A DNA stretch of 39,911 nt from a virus: positions 1 to 39,911 of the IMG/VR virus record IMGVR_UViG_3300001596_000051, one strand, 5' to 3'. The translations under genes and the position numbers were made by a program. This document shows, piece by piece, positions 23,570-32,121 of this stretch (positions are counted from its first letter, which is position 1; each line of letters begins with the position of its first letter). The notes under the pieces were generated by a model. It worked only from the letters and a program-made list of their open reading frames with translations, searched no databases and was not told the origin of the DNA.

Positions 23570-23950
23570 ATGGCCACCAAGAAGATCGCCGGCACTCTCT
23601 CGATGAACGTCGGCACTCGCCTGGCCAGCGTCGGCATGAACGCCACGCTGCAGACCCAGACGAACGTCAAGGAGTCGAAGACCGGGCTCAGCGGCGATGG
23701 CGGCTTCACCGAGAAGCCCATCAACCCATTCGCCGAGATCGAAATCCTCACGACCGATCCCGAGATGGAGGACGCCATCGAGGCGCTGTCGGGGCGAGCG
23801 GAGGACGTCGTGCAGATCGACGCCGACACCGGCGAGAGCTGGATCTTCTCCGAGTGCTGGTCGACCGGGGAGCGTCCCCGCGACCTCTCGGAGGGCAACT
23901 TCACGGTGCGCATCGAATGCCTGCCGGGTGACTTCGACAAGGTGAGCTGA
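23570..23950 (+). CDS. Tail tube protein, Mu gpM-like
   Basis: A 126-aa tube subunit directly after the sheath. The pattern IAGTLSMNVGTRLASVGMNATLQTQ, then EIEILTTDPEMEDAIEALSG, then NFTVRIECLPGDFDKVS is that of Mu-type tail tube proteins. It shares TGATG with the chaperone gene. The rigid inner tube passes DNA after sheath contraction. Confidence 0.88.
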   Translation: MATKKIAGTLSMNVGTRLASVGMNATLQTQTNVKESKTGLSGDGGFTEKPINPFAEIEILTTDPEMEDAIEALSGRAEDVVQIDADTGESWIFSECWSTGERPRDLSEGNFTVRIECLPGDFDKVS

Positions 23951-24303
23951 TGGGCGGCCGAAACCACAAGAAGCGTCGGGGAGGCTACCTGCCTCCCGAG
24001 AACTACGTCGCGATTGCGACGCTGCGCCAGCCCATCATGGTGCTCGGCGAGGAGGTCGATGAGCTCTACTTCCGCGGAGTGGAGCTGGGCGACTTCGACG
24101 ACGACTTCTCCCTTGAGGACATCGAGACCGAGCTGCTGAAGCCGGCGACCATCCGCGAGTTCACTCGGGTGCTCACGAACATCTCACCCAAGGCCGCCAA
24201 GACCATCTCTTTTGCGGACCTGGAGGTGTTGGGGGAGGCGGTCGCGAAGGCCTTCGACCCTTTTGGGGACTCGGACGAGAGCTCGGAGGGCGCCGAAAGC
24301 TAG
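23950..24303 (+). CDS. Tail assembly chaperone, upstream frame
   Basis: A 117-aa acidic helical protein (YVAIATLRQPIMVLGEEVDELYFRGVELGDFDDDFSLEDIETELLKPATIREFTRVLTNIS) located between tube and tape measure, where lambda G and Mu gp41 lie. It would coat the tape measure during tail assembly. A -1 slippery site near its end lets some ribosomes make a 160-aa extended form. Confidence 0.85.
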   Translation: MGGRNHKKRRGGYLPPENYVAIATLRQPIMVLGEEVDELYFRGVELGDFDDDFSLEDIETELLKPATIREFTRVLTNISPKAAKTISFADLEVLGEAVAKAFDPFGDSDESSEGAES

Positions 24304-24431
24304 ACGAGTTCGCGACCAACCTCGCGTGGAGTTGGGGCTGGAGCCCCTCTGACCTCTGGAGCATGACCGCCTCAGAACTCGTGTTCTGGGCGAAGCATGG
24401 GGCGAGAATTGGCGAAAAAGCTCGAAATTAA
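24258..24431 (+). CDS. Frameshift extension of the tail assembly chaperone (G/GT type)
   Basis: C CCT TTT (24258-24264) is a canonical X XXY YYZ heptamer in the correct frame (gaC CCT TTT), where both tRNAs can re-pair after -1 slippage. The -1 frame then stays open to TAA at 24429-24431, adding 55 residues that contain LDEFATNLAWSWGWSPSDLWSM and then TASELVFWAKHGARIGEKARN. That segment has the Trp-rich 'GWsp.dlw.m...EL..W' pattern of the T part of lambda GT-like chaperones. It overlaps the start of the tape measure gene. Confidence 0.8.
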   Translation, partial: PFWGLGRELGGRRKLDEFATNLAWSWGWSPSDLWSMTASELVFWAKHGARIGEKARN

Positions 24432-25839
24432 GGCGGTAATCAGGGCCATCGACAAGGCCACCGCCCCCGTTCGTCTTGCCGCTCGTCGCATCAAAATCGC
24501 GCTGGGAAACTCGCTCCGCGGCGTCGGTCGCATCGGCTTGAGCGTCGGGAAGGTCATCGGAGGCCTCGCGGTCAAAGCCGGTGCTTTGGGTGCCGCCGGC
24601 GTGGGAGGCCTCGCTGCCTGGGCGAAGAGCTACGTCTCCGCGGGCAATGAGATTTCGAAGTTCTCCCGACAGGTGGGCTTCACGGCTCAGCGGATGCAGG
24701 AGTACGAGCTCGTCGCCAAGCGTGCGAGCGTCGGCTCCGACGAGTTCCGAGACGCCATCAAGGACATGTCCGAGCGCGTCGGCGAGGCGAAGGGCGAAAT
24801 GGGGGGTGAGCTGTACGAGGGGCTCAAGAACCTCGACAAGGGCTTGCTCAAGGCGGTCATGAGCACCGATACCGCGGAGCAGGCTTTCGAGCTTCTCATC
24901 CGCGCCGTCGAGCGCGAGACAGACGCGACCAAGCGGAACCGCCTGGCCAACATCGCGTTCGGCGAGGCCGGCTTCGCCATGATTCGCATGGCCGAAAAGG
25001 GCCAGGTGGAGCTCGGTCGGCTGACCAAAGTGGTGCGTGAGAGTGGCGCGGTCATGGACGGCAAGGCCCTCAAGGCATCGGAGAAGGCCACCGAGCGGTG
25101 GCACGAGTTCTCCGAGCAGATCACGGCCACCCGCAACACCATCATGGGAGAGCTGCTCCCGGTGTTTCTGCCGCTCATCAAGAGGATGTCGGACTGGCTG
25201 AAGGTGAGCGCGAATCAGAAGCAGCTTGCAGCCTGGGTCCGGCAGTTCGTCCAGGCCGTCATCGATGGCGTTCCGCGCGTGATCACCTGGTTCAAGGAGG
25301 CGGGAGAGTGGGTGGCCAACCTCATCGACAAGATGGGCGGCCTCAAGGGTGTGGGCTTGGCGCTGGCGGGTCTGTTCGCCGGGAAGCTGCTCTTTGCGCT
25401 CGGCCCGGTTGGTGTGGCGTTGGCCGGGATCGCTGCCGCGGCCGTATACGCGTACCAGAAGATCAAGGAGGTCATCGAGGCAAACGACAAGATCAACAAG
25501 CGCGACGCCAAGGCTGGACTCGCTGCCATCGAGGCGGCGACCCTCAACAAGCCAGTGAAGCTCGAGGACGGCTCCGTGCAGGCCAAAGGGCCCGACCTTG
25601 CCCTCTTCACCCTGGCCAATCTTCGTAGCGGTGGGGTCGGCGAGCGCGACACAAGCGCGCTGCTCGAGGCGTCGAGGCGCATGGCGGCGAACACCTCACA
25701 GTCGGAGTTCAAGGGCCAGCTGACGGTTGACCTCCGCTCCAAAGACCCCAACGTCTCCATCGACGGCATCCGGCTTCGGGGCAACGGCGCCCTGGACCTC
25801 AAGGCCAAGGGCGCGCGAAAGTCGCAGGTGGGTCGATGA
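24397..25839 (+). CDS. Tape measure protein
   Basis: A 480-aa protein, short for the family and implying a short tail. Basic N terminus with helices (KKLEIKAVIRAIDKATAPVRLAARRIK), a Gly/Ala-rich hydrophobic patch (GLSVGKVIGGLAVKAGALGAAGVGGLAAW), then long amphipathic helices. A second hydrophobic region near 320-355 (GLALAGLFAGKLLFALGPVGVALAGIAAAAVYAY) may insert in the host membrane at ejection. The start at 24397 lies inside the chaperone extension, as in lambda. Its end overlaps the N-like gene. Confidence 0.88.
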   Translation: MGRELAKKLEIKAVIRAIDKATAPVRLAARRIKIALGNSLRGVGRIGLSVGKVIGGLAVKAGALGAAGVGGLAAWAKSYVSAGNEISKFSRQVGFTAQRMQEYELVAKRASVGSDEFRDAIKDMSERVGEAKGEMGGELYEGLKNLDKGLLKAVMSTDTAEQAFELLIRAVERETDATKRNRLANIAFGEAGFAMIRMAEKGQVELGRLTKVVRESGAVMDGKALKASEKATERWHEFSEQITATRNTIMGELLPVFLPLIKRMSDWLKVSANQKQLAAWVRQFVQAVIDGVPRVITWFKEAGEWVANLIDKMGGLKGVGLALAGLFAGKLLFALGPVGVALAGIAAAAVYAYQKIKEVIEANDKINKRDAKAGLAAIEAATLNKPVKLEDGSVQAKGPDLALFTLANLRSGGVGERDTSALLEASRRMAANTSQSEFKGQLTVDLRSKDPNVSIDGIRLRGNGALDLKAKGARKSQVGR

Positions 25840-26999
25840 GCTGGCGTGACAACCTGCGCCCGGCCAGCTTCCGCGGCGTTCCCTTCTCGGTCACCAGCAT
25901 GGAGACAGAGGTCGGTCGCGACGGTGTTCTGCAGGAGCCCCTCGGCGACGGCGGAGGCTACTTCGACGACCAGGGCCGCAAGGTGCGCCGGTTCCGGCTG
26001 TCCGCCTTTGTCATCGCCACAGGTGATGGCTCTGACTACGCCCGCCGGCGCGATGCCCTCATTACGGCGGTCGAGCAGAAGGGCGCAGGAACGTTGGTGC
26101 ATCCGACGTTCGGCACCCTTCGCGTGCAGGTCCTGCCACCGGTGGTGCTCTCCGAGACCATGGAGGAAGGCCGTGCCGCGACGTTCCGGCTGGAGTTCGC
26201 TGAGGTGGGTGACGGCCGGACGTTTCCGACGGCCACGTTAGACAAGCCGGCCGTGGTGGCCAGCCGGAGCGCCACCCTCAAGGAGCAGCTCGGGGAGTAC
26301 TTCGAGGACGTGGCGGAGGTGACCGGGCAGCTGGACTATGTGGTGTCATCGGCCGAGGACCAACTCGCGACCATCGTCACCGAGACGACGCAGATCATCG
26401 AGGCCGCCGGCGACGCGGTGGTGGACACGCCAGCCGTCATCGAGAGGCTTGGCGGGCTGTCGGCGACGGCGACCACCTTCGTCGCCGATGTGGTGGCCAT
26501 GCTCGAGGAGATCTCCGAGCGAGACCCCTTGGTTCAACTCGCCAAGGCCATCGTGCCGCCCGAGCTCACCGCGACGAACCCGACCGATCTGCAGGCGGAG
26601 CGCAACGCCCGGGCCGTGGCGCTGACCGTTCGGCTGGGGGCGCTGGCTGTAGCAGCTGAGGCGGCGGCGGCTGAGACCTTCGAGGCCTACGATGATGCGC
26701 TCCGTGCCCGAGACGGAATCGTCGACCTGGTCATTGCCGATGAGGCTCGCGACGACATCACCGGCGACCTTCACGCCGCGTTGCGCGACGTGCGGCTCGC
26801 GGCCTGGGACCAGCTCACGACCGACGCCTTGCAGCTGCCGCGCCTAGTGACCTACACGCCGCCGGCGGTGACGTCCGCCCAGGAAATCGCCCAGCTGCTC
26901 TACCTCGACGGCAGCCGTGCGAACGAGATCGTTCGGCGCAACGACATCGCGCATTCCGGCTTTGTGCCGCCGCGCCCGCTGCGGGTGCTGGCGTCATGA
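25836..26999 (+). CDS. DNA circularisation N-terminal family protein (Mu gpN-like baseplate/tail protein)
   Basis: A 387-aa protein whose N-terminal 130 residues (SWRDNLRPASFRGVPFSVTS, then GRKVRRFRLSAFVIATGD, then YARRRDALITAVEQKGAGTLVHPTFGTLRVQV) are the DNA_circ_N domain of Mu N and related proteins. The rest is helical. In Mu-like phages it sits between tape measure and hub and forms the baseplate-proximal tube hub; the 'circularisation' name is historical. Four-base overlaps join it to both neighbours. Confidence 0.88.
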   Translation: MSWRDNLRPASFRGVPFSVTSMETEVGRDGVLQEPLGDGGGYFDDQGRKVRRFRLSAFVIATGDGSDYARRRDALITAVEQKGAGTLVHPTFGTLRVQVLPPVVLSETMEEGRAATFRLEFAEVGDGRTFPTATLDKPAVVASRSATLKEQLGEYFEDVAEVTGQLDYVVSSAEDQLATIVTETTQIIEAAGDAVVDTPAVIERLGGLSATATTFVADVVAMLEEISERDPLVQLAKAIVPPELTATNPTDLQAERNARAVALTVRLGALAVAAEAAAAETFEAYDDALRARDGIVDLVIADEARDDITGDLHAALRDVRLAAWDQLTTDALQLPRLVTYTPPAVTSAQEIAQLLYLDGSRANEIVRRNDIAHSGFVPPRPLRVLAS

Positions 27000-28165
27000 G
27001 CGAGATCACCCTCCACGTCAACGGCGTCACCCTCAACGGGTGGACCCGCGTCCGCGTCTCAGCTTCCCTCGAGGCCGTCGCGCGCACGTTCGTGTTCGAG
27101 CACGCCACTGCCGAGGAGTTCAAGCTGGCCAGCGGCTGGATCCGGCCGAACACGCCGGCGGTGGTGAAGATCGACGGCGAGCCCGTCGTGACCGGCTACG
27201 CCATCAAGCCCGACTACAGCTACGACAAGTCGTCCACGGTCTTCAGCGTCGAGGGGGCGTCCAAGACCATCGACCTGGTGGAGTCGGACATCACCACGAA
27301 GCCGAACCGGTGGACCAACGCCACGATCCGCCAAATCTGCCTAGGCCTCATCACCCCCCACGGCATTGATCTGAACACCTGGCCTGGCGTCAACGACAAC
27401 CAGCGCGTACCGCGGTTCAAGGTCGCCCAGGGCACGAAGGTTCACTCGGCGCTGGACGACCTGGTCGACGACTACGGGATCCTGCTCACGGATGACGAGC
27501 AGGGCCGGCTCGTGTTGATGCGCGTCAGCGAGGAGGCTCCACCGCCCGAGTCCTTCAGCGCCATCGTGGAGGGCGACGGCGGCAACGTCCTCACGGGTCG
27601 CTTCACGGCCGACGGGTCCGGACTGCACAGCGACTACATCTGCAAGGGACAGCGCAGCGGCAGCGACGACGACTTTGGCGAGGGGATCGCCCTCATCTCG
27701 GCGTCGGTGACCAACAGTCTCGTCGAGCGCTGGCGCCCGCTACTCATTCGCCCGGAGCGACGGATCACCAAGGCCCGCGCCCTGGACCTGGCCCGTTGGC
27801 GCGCCGCCAATGCCGCCGGCCAGGCTGCCTCCGGCGTGTACTCCGTCGGTGGCTGGAGGCAGGGCGATGGGTCGCTCTGGAAGCCCGGGCTGCTGGTGCC
27901 CGTCTTCGATGAGCGCGTCGGGCTGGACACCCAGCTCCTGGTTGTCGACTGCGACTACATCGAGAGCCCTGAGCAGGGTGAGGTCACGCAGATGCGGCTG
28001 GTTCCGCCGGCGGCGTATGTCGCGCTCGGGCCCGATGAGCGGAAGAGGACGAGAAAGCGTGGCGGTCTCCGCACCGGAATGCAGGTCTGGGCGGACATCG
28101 AGGACAGCATCGTCGCTGGCGACCTGCTCCTTTCCGGAGCGAGCGGTCTTCTGGAGGGCCCATGA
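26996..28165 (+). CDS. Baseplate hub protein, Mu gpP-like
   Basis: A 389-aa hub protein. EITLHVNGVTLNGWTRVRVSASLEAVARTFVFEHA begins the gpD/gp27-like fold. Then come IDGEPVVTGYAIKPDYSYDKSSTVFSVEGASKTIDLVES and ARWRAANAAGQAASGVYSVGGWRQGDGSLWKPGLLVPVFDE, both typical of Mu P. It connects tube to spike at the tail tip. Confidence 0.9.
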   Translation: MSEITLHVNGVTLNGWTRVRVSASLEAVARTFVFEHATAEEFKLASGWIRPNTPAVVKIDGEPVVTGYAIKPDYSYDKSSTVFSVEGASKTIDLVESDITTKPNRWTNATIRQICLGLITPHGIDLNTWPGVNDNQRVPRFKVAQGTKVHSALDDLVDDYGILLTDDEQGRLVLMRVSEEAPPPESFSAIVEGDGGNVLTGRFTADGSGLHSDYICKGQRSGSDDDFGEGIALISASVTNSLVERWRPLLIRPERRITKARALDLARWRAANAAGQAASGVYSVGGWRQGDGSLWKPGLLVPVFDERVGLDTQLLVVDCDYIESPEQGEVTQMRLVPPAAYVALGPDERKRTRKRGGLRTGMQVWADIEDSIVAGDLLLSGASGLLEGP

Positions 28166-28770
28166 GCATCTTCGCCTACGTCGATAGCTACATCGCCAAG
28201 ATGAAGTCGATGCTGCTCCGAGGCGTCGTGCAGCGGGTCAACGAGTCCACGCTGATGCGTGAGCTCCAGCTCAAGATTCTGGCTGACGACGATGACGACG
28301 GCGTCGAGCACTACGACCCCTTCGGCTTCAGCGCGCGCCCGGTCGAGCCCAATGCCGCTGGGGCCGCCGAGGCCATCGTCGCCGCCCTGGGGGCCGACCC
28401 GAGTCACAACGTTGTCCTGGTCGTCGCCGACCGCCGCTTCCGGCCCACCGACCTCGAGGAGGGTGAGGTCGTTCTCTACGACGACGGCGGCGCATACGTG
28501 AAGCTGAGTAAGAGCGTGTTCACTGACCTGGCCGGACAGAAGGGGGTCGCCATCAAGGGCGGGGACTTCGTGGCCATCGGCGACGGTGAGGCGCCCGCGA
28601 GCAGCTACCTGGCTTGCGCCCGGGCGACTGACAGCGTCAGGAGCACAATCGCGGAGGACACCGCCTTCTGGACGTGGGTCAACGCCGTGGCGTTGGCCAC
28701 ATCCACCACGCCGCCCACCAAGCTGGACGCCGTCATCACCGACGGCTCGAGCAAGGTGGTGATCGCCTGA
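28162..28770 (+). CDS. Baseplate spike protein, Mu gp45-like
   Basis: A 202-aa protein homologous in layout to Mu gp45/P2 gpV. Residues 8-40 give an N-terminal helix and strand, then an OB-like domain (VEHYDPFGFSARPVEPNAAGAAEAIVAALG, then HNVVLVVADRRFRPTDLEEGEVVLYDDGGAYVKL), then a C-terminal beta-strand region for the puncturing needle. It would pierce the outer membrane on sheath contraction. Confidence 0.88.
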   Translation: MSIFAYVDSYIAKMKSMLLRGVVQRVNESTLMRELQLKILADDDDDGVEHYDPFGFSARPVEPNAAGAAEAIVAALGADPSHNVVLVVADRRFRPTDLEEGEVVLYDDGGAYVKLSKSVFTDLAGQKGVAIKGGDFVAIGDGEAPASSYLACARATDSVRSTIAEDTAFWTWVNAVALATSTTPPTKLDAVITDGSSKVVIA

Positions 28771-29231
28771 TGACTGACCTCCGCACCGAATTCGACGCCC
28801 TGCTCGGTGGTGGCCCCATCGGCGAGGCTTGGGAGATCTGGCCCCATCGCGTCGAGGACTCCCTCCGGATGGTGACCCTCATCGTGATCGGCACCGACCG
28901 AGCGGCGGATGACGATGACCCGCTGCCGCCTGGCATCATCGACCGTCGAGGCTGGTGGGCCGATGTTTTCAACGGCATCAAGATCGGGACCAAGCTCTGG
29001 ATCCTCGAGCAGCTCCCGGTCACCGCCGAATCCGTTCGGCTGGCCAAGGACTACGTCGCCGAGGGCATGGCCTGGATGGCGGAGCGTGGCTACGTCGATG
29101 AGACCATCGTTGAGACCTGGCGCCCACCCGGTACCCGTGGGCGCCTTGCCATGCGCGTCACGCACGTGACCCGGGCGGGGCGTCTGCCCGTCTTCGAAAC
29201 CTCTGACCTCTGGGGGGGGCTCCGTGGCTGA
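28770..29231 (+). CDS. GP46-family baseplate protein
   Basis: A 153-aa wedge protein. Recognisable features are SLRMVTLIVIGTDRAADDDDPLPPGIIDRRGWWAD, the 'tD..a..dD.lp....rrGWWgD' signature of GP46, then GTKLWILEQ and EGMAWMAERGYV. It is analogous to T4 gp25/P2 W at the baseplate periphery. The ATG overlaps the spike stop as TGATG; its end overlaps the next gene by eight bases. Confidence 0.9.
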   Translation: MTDLRTEFDALLGGGPIGEAWEIWPHRVEDSLRMVTLIVIGTDRAADDDDPLPPGIIDRRGWWADVFNGIKIGTKLWILEQLPVTAESVRLAKDYVAEGMAWMAERGYVDETIVETWRPPGTRGRLAMRVTHVTRAGRLPVFETSDLWGGLRG

Positions 29232-30348
29232 CACCGGCTATACGGCGCCGACGCAGGCCGAGATCATCGACCGCACCGGCTCTGACTACAACAGCCTGCT
29301 CGACGCCGAGGAGTCGCGGATACCGCTCTCCCCGGGCTGGATCTTCACCCGCGTCCTCTCCGGTGCCGTGCGAGGACTCCACGACGCCATCGCGTACGCG
29401 CTGGAGCAGCTCCTGCCCACGACGGCGGCCGAGTACTGGCTGGCCCAGCACGCCAAGATCCGCGCGATCCCCCGGACCGCTGCGACCTACGCCGCCGGCG
29501 ACCTCGACTTCACGGGGACCAACGGAACCAACGTCCCCATCGGCACCCCTGTGCAGCGCGTGGAAGATGGCGAGCCTGGCACGGTGACCACCGGCGGTAC
29601 CGTTGCCGGTGGGACCGTCACGGTGACCATTCAGGCCGACAACTCCGGCGCCCTCGCCAACAGTGTCGCCGGCGTGAAGTGGCAGCTGACCAGCCCGATC
29701 ACCGGCCTGGACTCCACTGGCGAGGTGAACGCCACCAGCCCCGTCGAGGGCGGCAACGACCAGGAGGACCTCGAGGGCTGGCGCGAGCGCGTCGTCGACG
29801 CCTGGCACAACCCCGTGGGCGCGGGCACCGTGGCCGACTACAAGGCCTGGGCGAAGACGGTCGAGGCCGTCGATGAGGCTTTCATCGAGGCCAACGAGTT
29901 CGGCGCGGGCACGGTCGGCGTCCGGGTCACCGCGAAGCCCTCCGACATGACCTACACCGACGGCCAGACCGGGCCCGACTCGTCGACCATGATCGCGTCG
30001 CCGGCGACACAGAGCGAGGTCGACACCGCCATCGCCGACAGGAAGCCCATCACCGCCGCGGTCACGCAGTCGGCCCTGACGAGTACCGCGCAGGCCTTCA
30101 CCATCGCGATGAACGGCGGCGGGACCCCATCCAACGCTGTCATTGGCGCGGTCGAGGCAGCGCTGCACGCCATGTTCATCCGGCTGAAGGCTCCGTCGAG
30201 CTCGGGCTACACCATCTACCGGTCCCAGTACGTGGCGGCCATCGCTGTCGCCCAGGGCGAGACCTTCCACAACGTCACGAGCCCCGCGGGTGACATCGTG
30301 GTCCCCGCCGACCAGGTGGGCACGCTCGGCACGCTGACGTGGGTGTAG
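29224..30348 (+). CDS. Baseplate J / gp47 family protein
   Basis: A 374-aa baseplate wedge protein, GTG start. The order EIIDRTGSDYN, then GWIFTRVLSGAVRGLHDAIAYALEQLLPTTA, then WLAQHAKIRAIPRTAATYAAGDLDFTGTNGTNVPIGT, then EVNATSPVEGGNDQEDLEGWRERVVDAWHNPVGAGTVADYKAWA is diagnostic for baseplate J proteins. It forms the ring linking hub and fibres. Confidence 0.93.
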   Translation: MADTGYTAPTQAEIIDRTGSDYNSLLDAEESRIPLSPGWIFTRVLSGAVRGLHDAIAYALEQLLPTTAAEYWLAQHAKIRAIPRTAATYAAGDLDFTGTNGTNVPIGTPVQRVEDGEPGTVTTGGTVAGGTVTVTIQADNSGALANSVAGVKWQLTSPITGLDSTGEVNATSPVEGGNDQEDLEGWRERVVDAWHNPVGAGTVADYKAWAKTVEAVDEAFIEANEFGAGTVGVRVTAKPSDMTYTDGQTGPDSSTMIASPATQSEVDTAIADRKPITAAVTQSALTSTAQAFTIAMNGGGTPSNAVIGAVEAALHAMFIRLKAPSSSGYTIYRSQYVAAIAVAQGETFHNVTSPAGDIVVPADQVGTLGTLTWV

Positions 30349-30352
30349 ACCG

Positions 30353-30928
30353 ATGACGACGACGACCACCGGCCTGGGCGGGCTGACCTCCGACGACTAC
30401 TACCGGCTGCTCAAGCGCCTGTCGCCGCGCGGCGTCCTCTGGCGCGCCATTCTCGGCACCCGGTACGACAAGTGGCTGCAGGCGGCGGCTATCGAGCTCG
30501 CGCGCATTCACAACGTCCTCGCGTCGGTGCTAGCCGATGAGATGAATCCGGGCACCAGTCGGCTCATCATCGATGCGTGGTTGACCGCGCTGGGGGTGCC
30601 CGACGGATGCGTTGACGTCCCCACGACTACCTCGGGCAAACAGGCCCTTGCGGTCGCCCGGTGGCTGGCCACCAACGGCAACGACCCCGACTTCTTCATC
30701 GCCGTGGCGGCCAACCTGGGGTTCACGGTGACCATCACCGAGACTCCGTACCCGCCGTTCCGATTCGGCTCCAGCCGCTTCGGTGACCCGATGAACGGCG
30801 CCGAGGCCCAGTTCTATTGGCGGGTCAACGCCTCTGCATCTCTGACCGCCGACGAACGCGCGCTCCTTGAGTGCGAGTTCAACCGGCTGAAGCCAGCCCA
30901 CACCATCGCCGAGTTCGTCTACTCGTAG
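30353..30928 (+). CDS. Baseplate/tail protein, YmfQ (DUF2313, Mu gp48) family
   Basis: A 191-aa protein with DDYYRLLKRLSPRGVLWRAI, then ELARIHNVLASVLADEMNPGTSRLIIDAWLTALGVPDGC, then ARWLATNGNDPDFFIAVAANLGFTVTITE, all matching the YmfQ/gp48 family that caps the wedge where fibres attach. It follows the baseplate J gene, as in Mu. Confidence 0.9.
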   Translation: MTTTTTGLGGLTSDDYYRLLKRLSPRGVLWRAILGTRYDKWLQAAAIELARIHNVLASVLADEMNPGTSRLIIDAWLTALGVPDGCVDVPTTTSGKQALAVARWLATNGNDPDFFIAVAANLGFTVTITETPYPPFRFGSSRFGDPMNGAEAQFYWRVNASASLTADERALLECEFNRLKPAHTIAEFVYS

Positions 30929-30936
30929 GAGCCCCC

Positions 30937-32121
30937 ATGTACCTGTTCGATGCCGCCGATAACTCCGGCAGCTACACGCCCAAGGCCTCCATCGGAACCC
31001 CTGGCTATGCAACCAACGGGCCGCCCGGCTCAGTCGCGGATGCCGACCACTACAACGCGATGATGATGGCCATCGCCAACACCATCACCGATGCGGGCAT
31101 CGCGCTGAAGACCACGGGGGAGGCCAATGACGATGGCCAGCTCCTGGACGCGATTGGCGGAGCGCACGCCGTCAAGGCCCACGCCACCGACGCAGACGGC
31201 ACGACCCACAAGACGCGGGCTCTGGTGGCCTGCCAGACGTCGCAGGCCACCGGCAACCGCTCGGCCGTCGTCGCGTCCCTGAACGGCCTGGCCTCGGGCG
31301 CCCAGAGCTCCGTGGTCGCGTGCTGGGGACACGACGACAAGACGGTGTCGACGCCTGGTGGTCAGGCCGCCGCCGTGGCCTGCTACGCCGCCGGCGGGGC
31401 AACCGATGCCGTCACGGTCGACGGGGCGGGCAACGCGGCGCTCGCCTGCTACAACTCCGGCGGGTTCGTCTCGCAGTTCACCGCCCTCACCTCCGGCAGC
31501 ATGATCGCGGCCTGCCAGGGCACCCAGGTCACGGGCTCAGCGGCCAACGCTGCCATCGTGGCGTCGCGGGCGCTGAACAACGGAGCCACCGTCACCAACC
31601 AGGGCACGGCTTCGCTCATCGCGGCCTCTCGCGGCGACCTCAACAAGAACGCCATCATTGCCGGCGGCGCCATCGCGACGGTGATGCTGGCCGTTGCCGA
31701 TGCCGACCACGACATTGGGGCGGCGACCAAGGCCTGCGCCATGATCGCCTGCCGCGGCGCGGAAGTCACCGGCAGCGCCCTGGCCAGCGCCGTCATCGCC
31801 AGCGGCCATGGTACTACCACCGCCGACCGCCCCAGCGTTGACGGCAACTACTCCGTGGTACTGGGCTGTACCGGACAGGTATCCGTCACGGCGGACAACG
31901 CCGTCCTGATCGGCTCCAACTTCGGCGACACGGGCTTCACGCACAGCGACGACAACTGCATCGCGATGTACGAAGGGACGGCACAGAGGATCCGGCTGGA
32001 CGCGGACGGGAACGCGTTCCTGTTCAACCTGCCGGTGTTTGCCAACGAGGGCGCCGCCGGGTCTCTGGCGACTGGCCAGCTCTACCAGACGGGTACTGGC
32101 GAGCTGCGCATCAAGCTCTAG
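30937..32121 (+). CDS. Tail fibre protein with beta-structured repeats
   Basis: A 394-aa protein. Residues 1-60 (MYLFDAADNSGSYTPKASIGTPGYATNGPPGSVADADHYNAMMM) are an attachment-like N terminus. Residues about 75-340 contain many short units of the type xAAVACxxxGG, NAAIVASR and SLIAASRGD, a repeated small-Ala/Cys strand pattern that resembles trimeric beta-roll or YadA-head-like stacks. The C terminus (RIRLDADGNAFLFNLPVFA, then GTGELRIKL) looks like a fibre end. It probably contacts the host surface. Its TAG and the TAG of the convergent lipoprotein gene share the sequence CTAG. Confidence 0.75.
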   Translation: MYLFDAADNSGSYTPKASIGTPGYATNGPPGSVADADHYNAMMMAIANTITDAGIALKTTGEANDDGQLLDAIGGAHAVKAHATDADGTTHKTRALVACQTSQATGNRSAVVASLNGLASGAQSSVVACWGHDDKTVSTPGGQAAAVACYAAGGATDAVTVDGAGNAALACYNSGGFVSQFTALTSGSMIAACQGTQVTGSAANAAIVASRALNNGATVTNQGTASLIAASRGDLNKNAIIAGGAIATVMLAVADADHDIGAATKACAMIACRGAEVTGSALASAVIASGHGTTTADRPSVDGNYSVVLGCTGQVSVTADNAVLIGSNFGDTGFTHSDDNCIAMYEGTAQRIRLDADGNAFLFNLPVFANEGAAGSLATGQLYQTGTGELRIKL

